Assembly (NCBI GenBank): GCA_027485575.1
Contig: JAIXQU010000101.1
Coordinates: forward strand, 1-64,000
Reading direction: 5' to 3'
Length of the DNA stretch: 64,000 bases
Source: Cytophagaceae bacterium
GTDB lineage: Bacteria > Bacteroidota > Bacteroidia > Cytophagales > Flexibacteraceae
The notes under the pieces were generated by a model. The model searched no databases. It was given only the letters and a program-made list of their open reading frames with translations, and was not told where the DNA came from. A program made the translations under genes and the position numbers. Below, in pieces: positions 27,776 through 36,351 of the stretch; positions within the stretch are counted from its first letter, which is position 1; every line of letters begins with the position of its first letter.

Positions 27776-27807
27776 TTTAATATTAAATCAAAATTCTAAT
27801 CAGAAAC

Positions 27808-27815
27808 CAAAACTA
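27808..27815 (-). promoter_or_regulatory. Candidate promoter box of the LolA-like operon (TAGTTTTG)
   Basis: On the minus strand TAGTTTTG matches TAnnTTTG exactly, 33 bases before the first ATG of the operon and after the typA terminator. No minus-33 TTG was seen at normal spacing. Confidence 0.5.
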
Positions 27816-27851
27816 TCATTTTCTGAATTTGGTCCCAGTAGAATTTTAAAG

Positions 27852-27880
27852 AAAAAAACCGGATAAATTCCGGTTTTTTT
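27852..27880 (-). terminator. Intrinsic terminator of typA
   Basis: AAAAAAACCGGA, loop TAAAT, TCCGGTTTTTTT. A 12-bp perfect stem ending in a T run, directly after the typA stop on the minus strand. Confidence 0.9.
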
Positions 27881-27884
27881 TGTT

Positions 27885-29702
27885 TTAAGCATCTGCCATT
27901 TCGGCCTTATTTTCCATTCGTTTTCTCTCATTGGGATCGAGATATATTTTTCTCATCCGCATACTTTTGGGAGTAACCTCCAGGTATTCATCTTTTTGGA
28001 TGTATTCCATAGATTCTTCCAAAGAGAAGTTAATCTTTGGAGCAATTTTTACGTTGGTATCTGTTCCTGAAGCCCGCATGTTGGTTAACTGCTTTGCTTT
28101 TTGAAGGTTAAGCTCCAAATCATTTTGTCTGGTGTGCTCACCGATTACCTGACCAGCATAAATTTCTTCTCCCGGGTCAACAAAGAACCTGCCTCTATCC
28201 TGAAGTTTATCCAGTGTATAAGCCGTAGTAGGACCTGTTTCCATAGAAATCAACGAACCGTTAATTCTTCCGGCTATTGGCCCTTTAAACGGTGCATATG
28301 CCTTGAATCTATGTGTCATAATTGCCTCGCCTTGCGTTGAGTTAAGTACCTGGGTCCTTAATCCAATCAAACCTCTTGAGGGGATTTCAAATTCCAGATG
28401 CTGCAAATCACCTTTTGGTTCCATGATCAAAAGCTCACCTTTTCTTTGGGTGGCTAGTTCAATAACTTTTCCAGCAGTTTCGTTCGGTACATCAACTACC
28501 AAAACCTCAACAGGTTCATGTTTCTGACCATCAATTTCTTTAAAAAGCACCTGAGGTTGACCAACCTGTAATTCATAACCTTCTCTACGCATGGTTTCTA
28601 TCAGAATACTCAAGTGAAGGATTCCTCTTCCAAAAACAAGAAATTTGTCTTCGGAACTGGTATCCTGAATACGTAAAGCCAGATTCTTTTCAATTTCCTT
28701 ATACAATCGGTCCCGTAAGTGTCTGGATGTTACAAATTTACCTTCTTTCCCAAAAAATGGGGAGTTGTTTATAGTGAAAAGCATACTCATGGTAGGCTCA
28801 TCAATTGAAATTCTTGTTAAGACTTCCGGATTAAGGTTATCGGCCAGGGTGTCTCCAATTTCAAAACCTTCAATACCTGTAATCGCACAAATATCTCCTG
28901 CAACGACACTTTGAACTTTAACTTTTCCAAGACCTTCAAAAACATGAACTTCTTTTATTTTCACTTTTTTGAAAACACCATCGGCTTTGCAAAGTGAAAC
29001 AGTTTCACCTTCTGAAATGGTGCCTCTTGTTACTCGACCTATCGCGATTCTACCTACAAATGAATTGAAATCCAAGGAGGTGATTTGCATTTGAAGTGTT
29101 CCTTCTGCAATTTTTGGTGCCGGAATTTCTTCAATAATGGTATCAAAAAGGGCAATGATATTGTCTGTTTGCACTTTCCAATCGTAACTCATCCAACCTT
29201 GCTTGCTGGAACCATACAATGTTTTGAAATCTAGTTGGTGCTCTGTAGCGTCCAGGTTGAACATCAAATCAAATACCGCTTCATGCACTTCATCAGGTCG
29301 GCAATTGGGTTTGTCAACTTTGTTGATAACCACCACTGGCTTTAAACCGAGTTGCAATGCTTTGCTCAACACAAATCTGGTTTGGGGCATTGGACCTTCA
29401 AAAGCATCTACCAACAGCAAAACGCCATCCGACATTTTTAAAACCCTTTCCACTTCTCCTCCAAAATCGGCGTGACCTGGAGTGTCAATGATGTTGATTT
29501 TGGTGTCTTTGTATCTAACGGATACATTTTTTGAAACAATGGTAATTCCTCGTTCCCTTTCAAGGTCGTTGTTGTCGAGGATCAAATCTCCAAACTCCTG
29601 ATTTTCACGGAATATTTTGGATGCGTGGATGATTTTGTCTACCAGAGTAGTTTTGCCATGATCGACGTGGGCGATGATGGCGATGTTGCGAATTGCCTGC
29701 AT
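27885..29702 (-). CDS. typA: Translational GTPase TypA/BipA
   Basis: Ribosome-binding GTPase of the EF-G class that assists ribosome assembly and stress adaptation. G1 AHVDHGKTTL, G3 DTPGHADFGG and G4 NKVDKP are all present. A beta-barrel domain II (GRIAIGRVTRGTISEGETVSL), the EF-G-like domain (about 300-390) and the BipA-specific C-terminal domain (ETGPTTAYTLDKLQDRGRFFVDP) follow. The 605-residue length is normal. It has its own candidate promoter and terminator, so it is monocistronic. Confidence 0.98.
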   Translation of the reverse strand: MQAIRNIAIIAHVDHGKTTLVDKIIHASKIFRENQEFGDLILDNNDLERERGITIVSKNVSVRYKDTKINIIDTPGHADFGGEVERVLKMSDGVLLLVDAFEGPMPQTRFVLSKALQLGLKPVVVINKVDKPNCRPDEVHEAVFDLMFNLDATEHQLDFKTLYGSSKQGWMSYDWKVQTDNIIALFDTIIEEIPAPKIAEGTLQMQITSLDFNSFVGRIAIGRVTRGTISEGETVSLCKADGVFKKVKIKEVHVFEGLGKVKVQSVVAGDICAITGIEGFEIGDTLADNLNPEVLTRISIDEPTMSMLFTINNSPFFGKEGKFVTSRHLRDRLYKEIEKNLALRIQDTSSEDKFLVFGRGILHLSILIETMRREGYELQVGQPQVLFKEIDGQKHEPVEVLVVDVPNETAGKVIELATQRKGELLIMEPKGDLQHLEFEIPSRGLIGLRTQVLNSTQGEAIMTHRFKAYAPFKGPIAGRINGSLISMETGPTTAYTLDKLQDRGRFFVDPGEEIYAGQVIGEHTRQNDLELNLQKAKQLTNMRASGTDTNVKIAPKINFSLEESMEYIQKDEYLEVTPKSMRMRKIYLDPNERKRMENKAEMADA

Positions 29703-29719
29703 ATAGCTAAAAATGGCCG

Positions 29720-29727
29720 CAAAAGTA
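29720..29727 (-). promoter_or_regulatory. Candidate typA minus-7 box (TACTTTTG)
   Basis: TACTTTTG on the minus strand, 17 bases before the typA ATG, matches the Bacteroidota consensus. No minus-33 element was found at the standard spacing. Confidence 0.45.
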
Positions 29728-29794
29728 CGGTTATTTTCTTTAAGAAGTGTTTCTAAATTGTAAAATATTGATTTTGAGGAGATATATTAATAAA

Positions 29795-29821
29795 AAAGCC
29801 AACCCTTTTGAGGTTGGCTTT
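29795..29821 (-). terminator. Intrinsic terminator of nrdA
   Basis: On the minus strand AAAGCCAACC pairs with GGTTGGCTTT (loop of 7), followed by a T run. It lies 20 bases past the nrdA stop. Confidence 0.88.
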
Positions 29822-29840
29822 AGTTTCTCTTGTTAGAATT

Positions 29841-32207
29841 TTATGATCCACAAGCCTCGCAAGCCTCCGGATTATCCAGTGAACAAGCCATGGCGGCTAG
29901 TTTATCTTCGTCATTAACAATAGGTTCTAAAGCTACATCTGCTTGTTTTTCAACCGTAAATTTGATGGCATCTGCAGCAGCTTTCGTCCTCAGATAATAC
30001 ATTCCTGTTTTAAGTCCTTTCTTCCAGGCATAAAAATGCATCGAAGTCAATTTACCAAAATTTGGATCTTTGATGTGGATATTCAAACTCTGGCTTTGAC
30101 AAATGTACGCCCCTCTGTCAGCAGACATGTCCATGATTGTTTTCTGGCTTATCTCCCAAACAGTTTTGTATAGATCCTTGATGTTTTGAGGAATCTCAGC
30201 AATATTTTGGACCGATCCATTGGACTCAATGAGTTTGTTTTTCATTTTATCATTCCATAGGCCAAGGTCAACCAAGTCCTTCAAAAGATGTTTATTAACA
30301 ACAATAAACTCTCCTGATAGAACTCTCCGGGTGTAGATGTTGGACGTATAGGGTTCAAAACACTCATTGTTTCCAAGAATTTGAGAAGTACTGGCTGTCG
30401 GCATAGGTGCTACCAAAAGGGAGTTTCTAACGCCGTGTTTCTTCACCAATTTTCTCATTTCGTCCCAGTTCCATCTACCTGATTTTGGGGTAACTCCCCA
30501 CATATCAAACTGAAAAATTCCTTCAGAAATAGGTGAGCCTTTCCAGGTTTCATATGGACCCTCTTTTTTGGCTAACTCCATACTGGCTTCCATTGCACCA
30601 AAATAAATGGTTTCGTGGATGTCCTCATTCATTCTCTGAGCTTCTTCACTTTCAAATGGCATTCGAAGTTTGATGAAAGCATCTGCAAGTCCCTGAATTC
30701 CAATGCCTATTGGGCGATGTCTTAAGTTGGACCGCTCAGCCTCAGGTACTGGGTAGTAATTGATATCAATTATCTTGTTTAGATTTTTGGTTACTTGCTT
30801 TGTTACCTCCTTCAGCTTATTGTGGTCAAATTTGCCATTGACAATAAACTTTGGAAGAGCAATTGAGGCAAGGTTACAAACTGCAACTTCATCCGGGGAT
30901 GTATACTCCATAATCTCCGTGCATAGATTTGAAGATTTGATAGTTCCAAGATTTTTTTGATTGCTTTTTCGGTTTGCATGGTCCTTAAATAACATGTATG
31001 GAGTCCCGGTTTCAGTTTGTGATTCCAGGATTTCAAACCAAAGTTCTTGAGCCTTAATTACTTTTCTAGCTTTTCCTTCTCTTTCATATCTTTCATACAA
31101 GGCCTCAAATTCATCGCCATAGCAATCAGACAACCCTGGCGCTTCGTTTGGACAAAACAGAGACCACTCCTCATCTGCCTCAACCCTTTTCATGAAAAGA
31201 TCTGAAATCCAAAGGGCGTAAAATAAATCTCTTGCCCGCATTTCTTCTTTTCCATGATTTTTCTTCAATTGAAGAAAATCGATGACATCGGCATGCCATG
31301 GTTCAAGATAAATGGCAAAAGCACCTTTTCTTTTTCCTCCTCCCTGGTCAACATACCGTGCTGTGTCGTTAAACACTTTTAGCATTGGAATAATGCCATT
31401 TGAAGTTCCATTGGTTCCTTTAATATATGAACCTGTAGCTCTGATTCCGTGAACTGAAAGACCAATTCCACCTGCAGATTGAGATATCTTGGCACATTGT
31501 TTTAAGGTGTCATAGATGCCCTCAATGCTGTCCTCTTTTACTGTTAAAAGGAAGCAGGATGAAAGTTGTGCTTTGGGCGTACCTGCATTAAATAAGGTTG
31601 GAGTGGCATGGGTAAACCATCTTTCGCTTAGCAGATTGTATGTTTCGATTACTGAATCAATGTCTTCGTGGTGAATACCAACAGCAACACGCATTAACAT
31701 ATGCTGAGGTCTTTCCACTACTTTTCCATCTAACTTTAAAAGGTAGGAACGCTCTAAAGTTTTAAATCCAAAATAGTCATACCCAAAATCACGATCATAA
31801 ATAATTGTGCTGTCCAGAAGGGCGGCATTCTTTTTTACAACCTCATATACCTCTCTTGAAATCAGAGAAGCGTTTTCGCCAGTTTTTGGATCTACGTATT
31901 GATAGAGGAGCTTTATGGTATTTGAAAAAGATTTGCTGGTAGTTTTATGTAGATTAGAAATTGCAATTCTGGCCGCTAGAATTGCATAATCCGGATGTTT
32001 GGTCGTTAAAGATGCAGCGGTTTCAGCAGCAAGATTATCTAACTCAGTCGTATGAACTTTGTCAAATATTCCATCAATTACTTTTTTGGAAACTTCAATT
32101 GGAGTGACAAATCTTGTATCCAACCCGTAACTAAGTTTTTCTATTCTGGCTGTTACTTTGTCGAACCTGACGGTTTCCAGCCGGCCATCTCTTTTGATTA
32201 CTAACAT
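29841..32207 (-). CDS. nrdA: Ribonucleoside-diphosphate reductase, class Ia alpha subunit
   Basis: Reduces ribonucleotides to deoxyribonucleotides. The 788-residue protein opens with an ATP-cone ([25 protein letters not shown]), which suggests dATP feedback control. The catalytic barrel includes [10 protein letters not shown]-like [45 protein letters not shown] and [26 protein letters not shown]. The C-terminal redox pair is CEAC (Cys783, Cys786). The beta subunit (nrdB) is not adjacent and is not in this window. Own candidate promoter and terminator. Confidence 0.97.
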   Translation of the reverse strand: MLVIKRDGRLETVRFDKVTARIEKLSYGLDTRFVTPIEVSKKVIDGIFDKVHTTELDNLAAETAASLTTKHPDYAILAARIAISNLHKTTSKSFSNTIKLLYQYVDPKTGENASLISREVYEVVKKNAALLDSTIIYDRDFGYDYFGFKTLERSYLLKLDGKVVERPQHMLMRVAVGIHHEDIDSVIETYNLLSERWFTHATPTLFNAGTPKAQLSSCFLLTVKEDSIEGIYDTLKQCAKISQSAGGIGLSVHGIRATGSYIKGTNGTSNGIIPMLKVFNDTARYVDQGGGKRKGAFAIYLEPWHADVIDFLQLKKNHGKEEMRARDLFYALWISDLFMKRVEADEEWSLFCPNEAPGLSDCYGDEFEALYERYEREGKARKVIKAQELWFEILESQTETGTPYMLFKDHANRKSNQKNLGTIKSSNLCTEIMEYTSPDEVAVCNLASIALPKFIVNGKFDHNKLKEVTKQVTKNLNKIIDINYYPVPEAERSNLRHRPIGIGIQGLADAFIKLRMPFESEEAQRMNEDIHETIYFGAMEASMELAKKEGPYETWKGSPISEGIFQFDMWGVTPKSGRWNWDEMRKLVKKHGVRNSLLVAPMPTASTSQILGNNECFEPYTSNIYTRRVLSGEFIVVNKHLLKDLVDLGLWNDKMKNKLIESNGSVQNIAEIPQNIKDLYKTVWEISQKTIMDMSADRGAYICQSQSLNIHIKDPNFGKLTSMHFYAWKKGLKTGMYYLRTKAAADAIKFTVEKQADVALEPIVNDEDKLAAMACSLDNPEACEACGS

Positions 32208-32329
32208 TCTTTTTCCTGTTGAATTTTTATATAGTGAATTGGTCTGACCTAATTCTGATGTATTTTTTTGAATACCCTTTTGTCATTCAAGCATTTAAAA
32301 ACCAAAGGCCATAATTGAATGAGGGAGGC

Positions 32330-32337
32330 CAAAAGTA
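32330..32337 (-). promoter_or_regulatory. Candidate nrdA minus-7 box (TACTTTTG)
   Basis: TACTTTTG on the minus strand, about 120 bases before the nrdA ATG. The long leader could carry regulation, but I see no NrdR-type box pair. Confidence 0.4.
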
Positions 32338-32453
32338 TAAAAAAATTAATACCATTCTAATATGTTTAAAAAAAAATTCATGTTTGATAATCAGGCATTT
32401 AGACTATTTTTATTAAATTGTTGCTATAACACAACATAAATCCTTTTTTTCGC

Positions 32454-33014
32454 ATGATGATTAGATTTCTCCTCCTCTCAATTCCAAAATTCTTATTGAT
32501 TTTTTCAATAATATTTTCGTGCAAACAGAAATTTTACAAAGCGGAAAATTCCGATAAACTCAGAATTGATAGCCTGGAAAATGAGATGCGCCTGGCCACA
32601 GAAAAGAATCCATCAGAGCCTGATTTAAAGCTTGCCATGTACCTGGCCCAGGCTTATCAAAATTATGATGTAAAGTATCCAACAGATTCTCTTTCTCCCA
32701 AATTTCTGTTTAAAGCCGGGCAGGTTATTGAAAATGTTTTTGAAGACAAGAGCCGGGCTGCAGAAATTTATTTTTCGATTTACAAGAAATATCCAAAATC
32801 TAAGGCTGCACCGTATGCATTATTCATGACCGGAAATCTCTTTCATACGGTTCATGATACTGTCCATTCGGTTGAGATGCTCAATTTTTTCATGGCTAAA
32901 TATCCTGACCATGAATTGAAAAAAGATGCAGCTTCTTTAATTGAAAGTTTTAATATGGTAGCAGATACAAGCTCCAGGCCAGTTAAGGAATTACCTATTA
33001 ATCCAATTCAATAG
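32454..33014 (+). CDS. TPR-type lipoprotein
   Basis: A 186-residue protein with a signal sequence ending in a lipobox (SIIFSC, Cys23). The mature part has TPR/BamD-like helices (LKLAMYLAQAYQNYDVKYPTD, KSRAAEIYFSIYKKYPKSKAAPYALFMTGNLFHTVHD, AEMLNFFMAKYPDHELKKDAASLIE-like). It resembles BamD-type outer-membrane assembly lipoproteins but has only two or three repeats. Divergent from nrdA. Unknown role; the stop lies 10 bases from the stop of cdaA. Confidence 0.75.
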   Translation: MMIRFLLLSIPKFLLIFSIIFSCKQKFYKAENSDKLRIDSLENEMRLATEKNPSEPDLKLAMYLAQAYQNYDVKYPTDSLSPKFLFKAGQVIENVFEDKSRAAEIYFSIYKKYPKSKAAPYALFMTGNLFHTVHDTVHSVEMLNFFMAKYPDHELKKDAASLIESFNMVADTSSRPVKELPINPIQ

Positions 33015-33024
33015 ATTCAGATTC

Positions 33025-33873
33025 TTAATTATTCATAAGCATTTCTGTCCCACTAATTTCCTCTTCAAAAGGTCTTAGAAGTGGTGCTGAAAGCATAGTT
33101 GTGAGCTTTTCCTTTAGGTCGTTCACATTTAAGTTATGCTCCAAAAGTCCGTCATGGGCAATGGACATTTGCCCGGTTTCTTCAGAAACAACCAAAACAA
33201 CTGCATCCGTCATTTCTGAAAGCCCTAAGGCGGAACGGTGCCTAAGGCCAAAGTTTGGTGGCAAGTCCTGATTTTCAGAAACAGGAAGAATGCAGCGTGC
33301 GGCCTTAATTCTGCCTTTGGCGATAATAACTGCGCCATCATGTAAGGGACTTGTTTTTACAAAAATGCTTTGCAAAAGTCTTTTTGAAAGAACCGCATCA
33401 ATTGAGTCACCCGTTTCAGCATAAAATTTCAATTCTGTACTTCTTGCGAAAACAATAAGTGCTCCTGAATGGCTCTGGCTTAAGGCTTTGGCAGCTTCAA
33501 TGACAGGTAAAAGTTGTAAATTATCCCGATTGGCAGAGCCTGAAAATATATTTCTAAAAAGGCCTTCCTCTGAAATGATGGAAGATTTTCCAATCAATAA
33601 AAGTATTTTTCTGATTTCCTGTTGAAATAAAATAAGGGCTGCCAATCCACCAACCCCTACAAACTGCCCTAAAATCCCACTCAGCATTTCCATGCCAAGA
33701 GAATTTACAATTTGGTAAATGACATAAATAGAAATGATGCCAATAAAAATTTTAAGGGCTACGGAACCCCTGATCAGCTTATAAATCTGGTACACCAAAT
33801 AGGCAACCAGCAGGATATCGATGAGGTCGATCCAGCGGAAGTTGAGGAATCCTATGGTGAGGCAAAAAGGCAT
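33025..33873 (-). CDS. cdaA: Diadenylate cyclase CdaA
   Basis: Makes the second messenger c-di-AMP from two ATP. Three N-terminal transmembrane helices (IDILLVAYLVYQIY, IFIGIISIYVIYQIV, GILGQFVGVGGLAALILF) are followed by the DisA_N cyclase domain. The catalytic DGA is at residues 179-181 (PLHDGAVII) and RHRSALGLSE at 211-220. Length 282 is normal. A YbbR-like (CdaR-type) gene lies about 10 kb upstream in the nusB operon, whereas many bacteria keep the two side by side. Confidence 0.96.
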   Translation of the reverse strand: MPFCLTIGFLNFRWIDLIDILLVAYLVYQIYKLIRGSVALKIFIGIISIYVIYQIVNSLGMEMLSGILGQFVGVGGLAALILFQQEIRKILLLIGKSSIISEEGLFRNIFSGSANRDNLQLLPVIEAAKALSQSHSGALIVFARSTELKFYAETGDSIDAVLSKRLLQSIFVKTSPLHDGAVIIAKGRIKAARCILPVSENQDLPPNFGLRHRSALGLSEMTDAVVLVVSEETGQMSIAHDGLLEHNLNVNDLKEKLTTMLSAPLLRPFEEEISGTEMLMNN

Positions 33874-34026
33874 GAATAAAATTTTCGGCTGAAACTAGAA
33901 AGAAAAATTCAGACGGCAGCAAATCCCGGGGTTGTTTCATTGGTTTTTTTGAAAAAATGACAATAAAGGACTCGATTTTTGCAAAAAATTTAAATTATTC
34001 GCCTCTTTCAGGTTTTATAAAATAAA

Positions 34027-34052
34027 AAGAGCCAATGGTCGGATTGGCTCTT
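34027..34052 (-). terminator. Orphan minus-strand intrinsic terminator
   Basis: AAGAGCCAAT pairs perfectly with ATTGGCTCTT across a 6-base loop. The T run is on the minus-strand side (TTTTTATTTTAT), so it ends a transcript moving left. No minus-strand gene ends here: cdaA starts further left and the tetR gene to the right is on the plus strand. Confidence 0.75.
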
Positions 34053-34055
34053 GGT

Positions 34056-34110
34056 TATTAAAAATAATGTTTGCGCAGACTTCAAACTTTTTGTCTTTTC
34101 AGACGTTATT
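34056..34110 (-). ncRNA. Possible small structured RNA upstream of tetR
   Basis: Between the orphan terminator and the tetR start, AATAATG and CGTTATT (with one G-T pair) can close an outer stem around TTTG/CAAA and GTCT-TTTC-AGAC hairpins. This arrangement, immediately before a minus-strand terminator, could be a short noncoding RNA. It was found by eye and is not proven; no promoter was pinned down. Confidence 0.25.
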
Positions 34111-34155
34111 AGGAGGCTGTCGTAAGCACGAGTTTTATTCTTTATTTTTTCCGGT

Positions 34156-34818
34156 ATGAAAACAAAATCTGCATCCAAATCCGAAATCGATGTTAAGACA
34201 AAAGTACAATCCGAATATCTGGATTTTGTATTGACAGAGGGCAAAAACCCTACGTCAGTTTACCTATTCGCCAAAAGCGTTGGGATGACTGAGGCTGAAT
34301 TCTACCAACACTACAATTCATTCGATGCAATTGCTGCTGACATCTGGGAAGGCTTGCTTCAAGGAACTATTGACCGCATAGAAGCTAGTGAGGAATATGT
34401 GGGATTTTCAGTTCGGGAGCGCATTTTGACGTTTTATTACACAATTATTGAAACGCTAAAGTCCCAACGAAGCTATGTTTCCTATTCTTCCAAAGGATGG
34501 TTTAAACCTGGAAGCCATTTGCCAGCCAAAAAAGCGGTTGAGAAAATATTGGAACCCTATTTTGAAAAACTGGTAAACCAGGGGTTTGAAACAGGAGAAT
34601 TGGCCGATAGGACTAAAATAAGCAATTATTACCAAAAGGCATTGATTGTCCAGTTTTGGTTCATTCTCGATTTTTGGTTGAAAGACGACAGCAAAGAATT
34701 TGAAGATACAGATGCAGCCATCGAAAAAGCAGTTAACCTTGGTTTGGACCTGATGCGAGAAAATACGCTTGACAAAGCATTTGATTTCGCTAAGTTTTTG
34801 ATTGGAAGAAGGAGGTAG
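34156..34818 (+). CDS. TetR family transcriptional regulator
   Basis: A 220-residue regulator. The N-terminal helix-turn-helix includes LTEGKNPTSVYLFAKSVGMTEAEFYQHYNSFDAIAADIW, the characteristic TetR recognition-helix region. The remainder is an all-helical ligand/dimer domain. The start ATG follows a T-rich stretch. It lies 213 bases upstream of an ABC1-family kinase on the same strand, so the kinase is a likely regulatory target or partner. Ligand unknown. Confidence 0.88.
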   Translation: MKTKSASKSEIDVKTKVQSEYLDFVLTEGKNPTSVYLFAKSVGMTEAEFYQHYNSFDAIAADIWEGLLQGTIDRIEASEEYVGFSVRERILTFYYTIIETLKSQRSYVSYSSKGWFKPGSHLPAKKAVEKILEPYFEKLVNQGFETGELADRTKISNYYQKALIVQFWFILDFWLKDDSKEFEDTDAAIEKAVNLGLDLMRENTLDKAFDFAKFLIGRRR

Positions 34819-34856
34819 ATTTTAGTTTAAATATCAGAGTTTAGAGTTGAATTTAC

Positions 34857-34894
34857 CGCAGAGTGCGGAGAGAATTTCGCAGAGAACCGCTGAG
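34857..34894 (+). repeat. CGCAGAG-type short repeats
   Basis: CGCAGAG occurs at 34857-34863 and 34878-34884, with CGCTGAG at 34888-34894. Such purine-rich short repeats are common in Bacteroidota intergenic DNA. Confidence 0.5.
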
Positions 34895-34909
34895 ATCTTT
34901 AAGTTTCCT

Positions 34910-35030
34910 AAACCTCAAAGAGGTGAAATTATTTTAGAAACACATTCGAATATGCATCAAACCCTGAAAGGGTGACATTATTAAGCAAGATACAATTCCG
35001 CATTAAACCTTAAAAGGACAACATTATTTC
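34910..35030 (+). repeat. Three-copy hairpin repeat upstream of the ABC1 kinase
   Basis: Three imperfect units of about 25 bases begin at 34910, 34959 and 35005, spaced 49 and 46 bases. Each starts AAACC and ends near CATTATT or AATTATT and contains a short inverted repeat: ACCTC/GAGGT, ACCCT/AGGGT and CCTT/AAGG. The arm sequences differ but keep pairing. The last unit ends one base before the ATG at 35032. Confidence 0.65.
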
Positions 35031-35031
35031 A

Positions 35032-36351
35032 ATGAAAGAACAAAACAGCATTCCAGTTTCGAAAGTGCAGAGGGCCACGGAGTTTTTAAAAACCGGAGCG
35101 CAGATTGGGGGAAATTATATTAAACATTATGCCAAAAAGATGGTCAATCCGGAGCTCACAAAAGACGGGCTTCACCAGGATAATGCTACAGATATTTACC
35201 AGTCTCTCAGTAAGTTAAAAGGTTCTGCCCTTAAGGTTGCCCAAATGATGAGTATGGACCGGTCCGTTTTGCCCAAAGCTTATGTAGACCAATTTCAAAT
35301 GAGCCAATACTCTGCACCGCCGCTTTCCGGACCGCTGGTTATCAAAACTTTTCAAAAGTATTTTGGCAAAAGCCCCAGCCAGATTTTTGATACTTTCAAA
35401 TTACAGGCAAGCAATGCCGCTTCCATAGGTCAGGTGCATGAAGCCACAAAAAATGGTAAAAAACTGGCGGTCAAAATTCAGTATCCCGGAGTGGCTGACA
35501 GCATTAGTTCTGACCTTAAAATGGTTAAACCCTTTGCCGTCCGACTGATGGGTTTGAACGAAGCGGATGTGGACAGATACATGGGCGAAGTGGAAGGTAA
35601 GCTTTTGGAAGAGACTGATTATGAGCTGGAAGTGCGTCGATCTCAGGAAATTTCAATGGCTTGTGGGCACATTCCCAATCTATTTTTTCCGGTTTATTAT
35701 CCTGAACTGAGCAGCAAACGGATTATCACCATGGATTGGCTGCCGGGCAAACATCTGAAGGAATTTTTAGAAACCAATCCTGGCCAGGAAGTCCGAAACA
35801 GCATTGGTCAGGCGCTTTGGGATTTTTACGAATTTCAAATTCATGAACTTCGCCAAATTCATGCAGACCCACATCCGGGTAATTTTATGATGCTTGAGGA
35901 TGGTCGCCTGGGGATCATTGATTTTGGTTGTGTAAAGGAGATTCCTGAGTTTTATTATTACAATTATTTTGCCCTCATCAACCCGGCCAATGTGAATGAC
36001 AAGGAAAGGGTGATGAAACTTTTTTATGCCCTTGAGTTTTTATATCCTTCAGACAGCGAGGCAGATGTGAAGTTTTATGTACCGCTTTTTACCAAAATGA
36101 TTGATATTTTAGGCGTGCCTTTCCGAACCGATGAATTTGATTTTGGCAATGACCAGTATTTTGATGGCATTTATAGTTTTGCTGAAGAGCTTGGCAATAT
36201 GAAAGAACTTCGGGAATCGAAAGTGGCCCGCGGCAGCAAGGACGGATTGTATGTAAACCGGACCTATTTTGGCTTATATTCAATGCTTAATCAGTTGAAA
36301 GCCAGAATTAACACCCATTCTGTATTTAAGGGTATGGTGGTAGAAATCTAG
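35032..36351 (+). CDS. ABC1/AarF/UbiB family atypical kinase
   Basis: A 439-residue protein-kinase-like protein. The family's KxGQ segment is here LKVAQMMSMD (Lys68, Gln71), a Gly-to-Ala variant. ASIGQVHEA is the alanine-rich loop, Lys148 in VKIQYPG the ATP lysine, HADPHPGNF (277-285) the catalytic loop and IIDFGC (DFG at 297-299) the metal site. Members support ubiquinone synthesis or lipid homeostasis; Bacteroidota use menaquinone, so the substrate is unclear. It lies behind tetR and the hairpin repeat. Its stop overlaps that of the next gene by 4 bases (CTAG). Confidence 0.93.
   Translation: MKEQNSIPVSKVQRATEFLKTGAQIGGNYIKHYAKKMVNPELTKDGLHQDNATDIYQSLSKLKGSALKVAQMMSMDRSVLPKAYVDQFQMSQYSAPPLSGPLVIKTFQKYFGKSPSQIFDTFKLQASNAASIGQVHEATKNGKKLAVKIQYPGVADSISSDLKMVKPFAVRLMGLNEADVDRYMGEVEGKLLEETDYELEVRRSQEISMACGHIPNLFFPVYYPELSSKRIITMDWLPGKHLKEFLETNPGQEVRNSIGQALWDFYEFQIHELRQIHADPHPGNFMMLEDGRLGIIDFGCVKEIPEFYYYNYFALINPANVNDKERVMKLFYALEFLYPSDSEADVKFYVPLFTKMIDILGVPFRTDEFDFGNDQYFDGIYSFAEELGNMKELRESKVARGSKDGLYVNRTYFGLYSMLNQLKARINTHSVFKGMVVEI

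Noticed and set aside
34008-34244. A minus-strand frame running through the tetR start
   Set aside because: It is antisense to tetR, contains the orphan terminator hairpin, and has no protein-like pattern.
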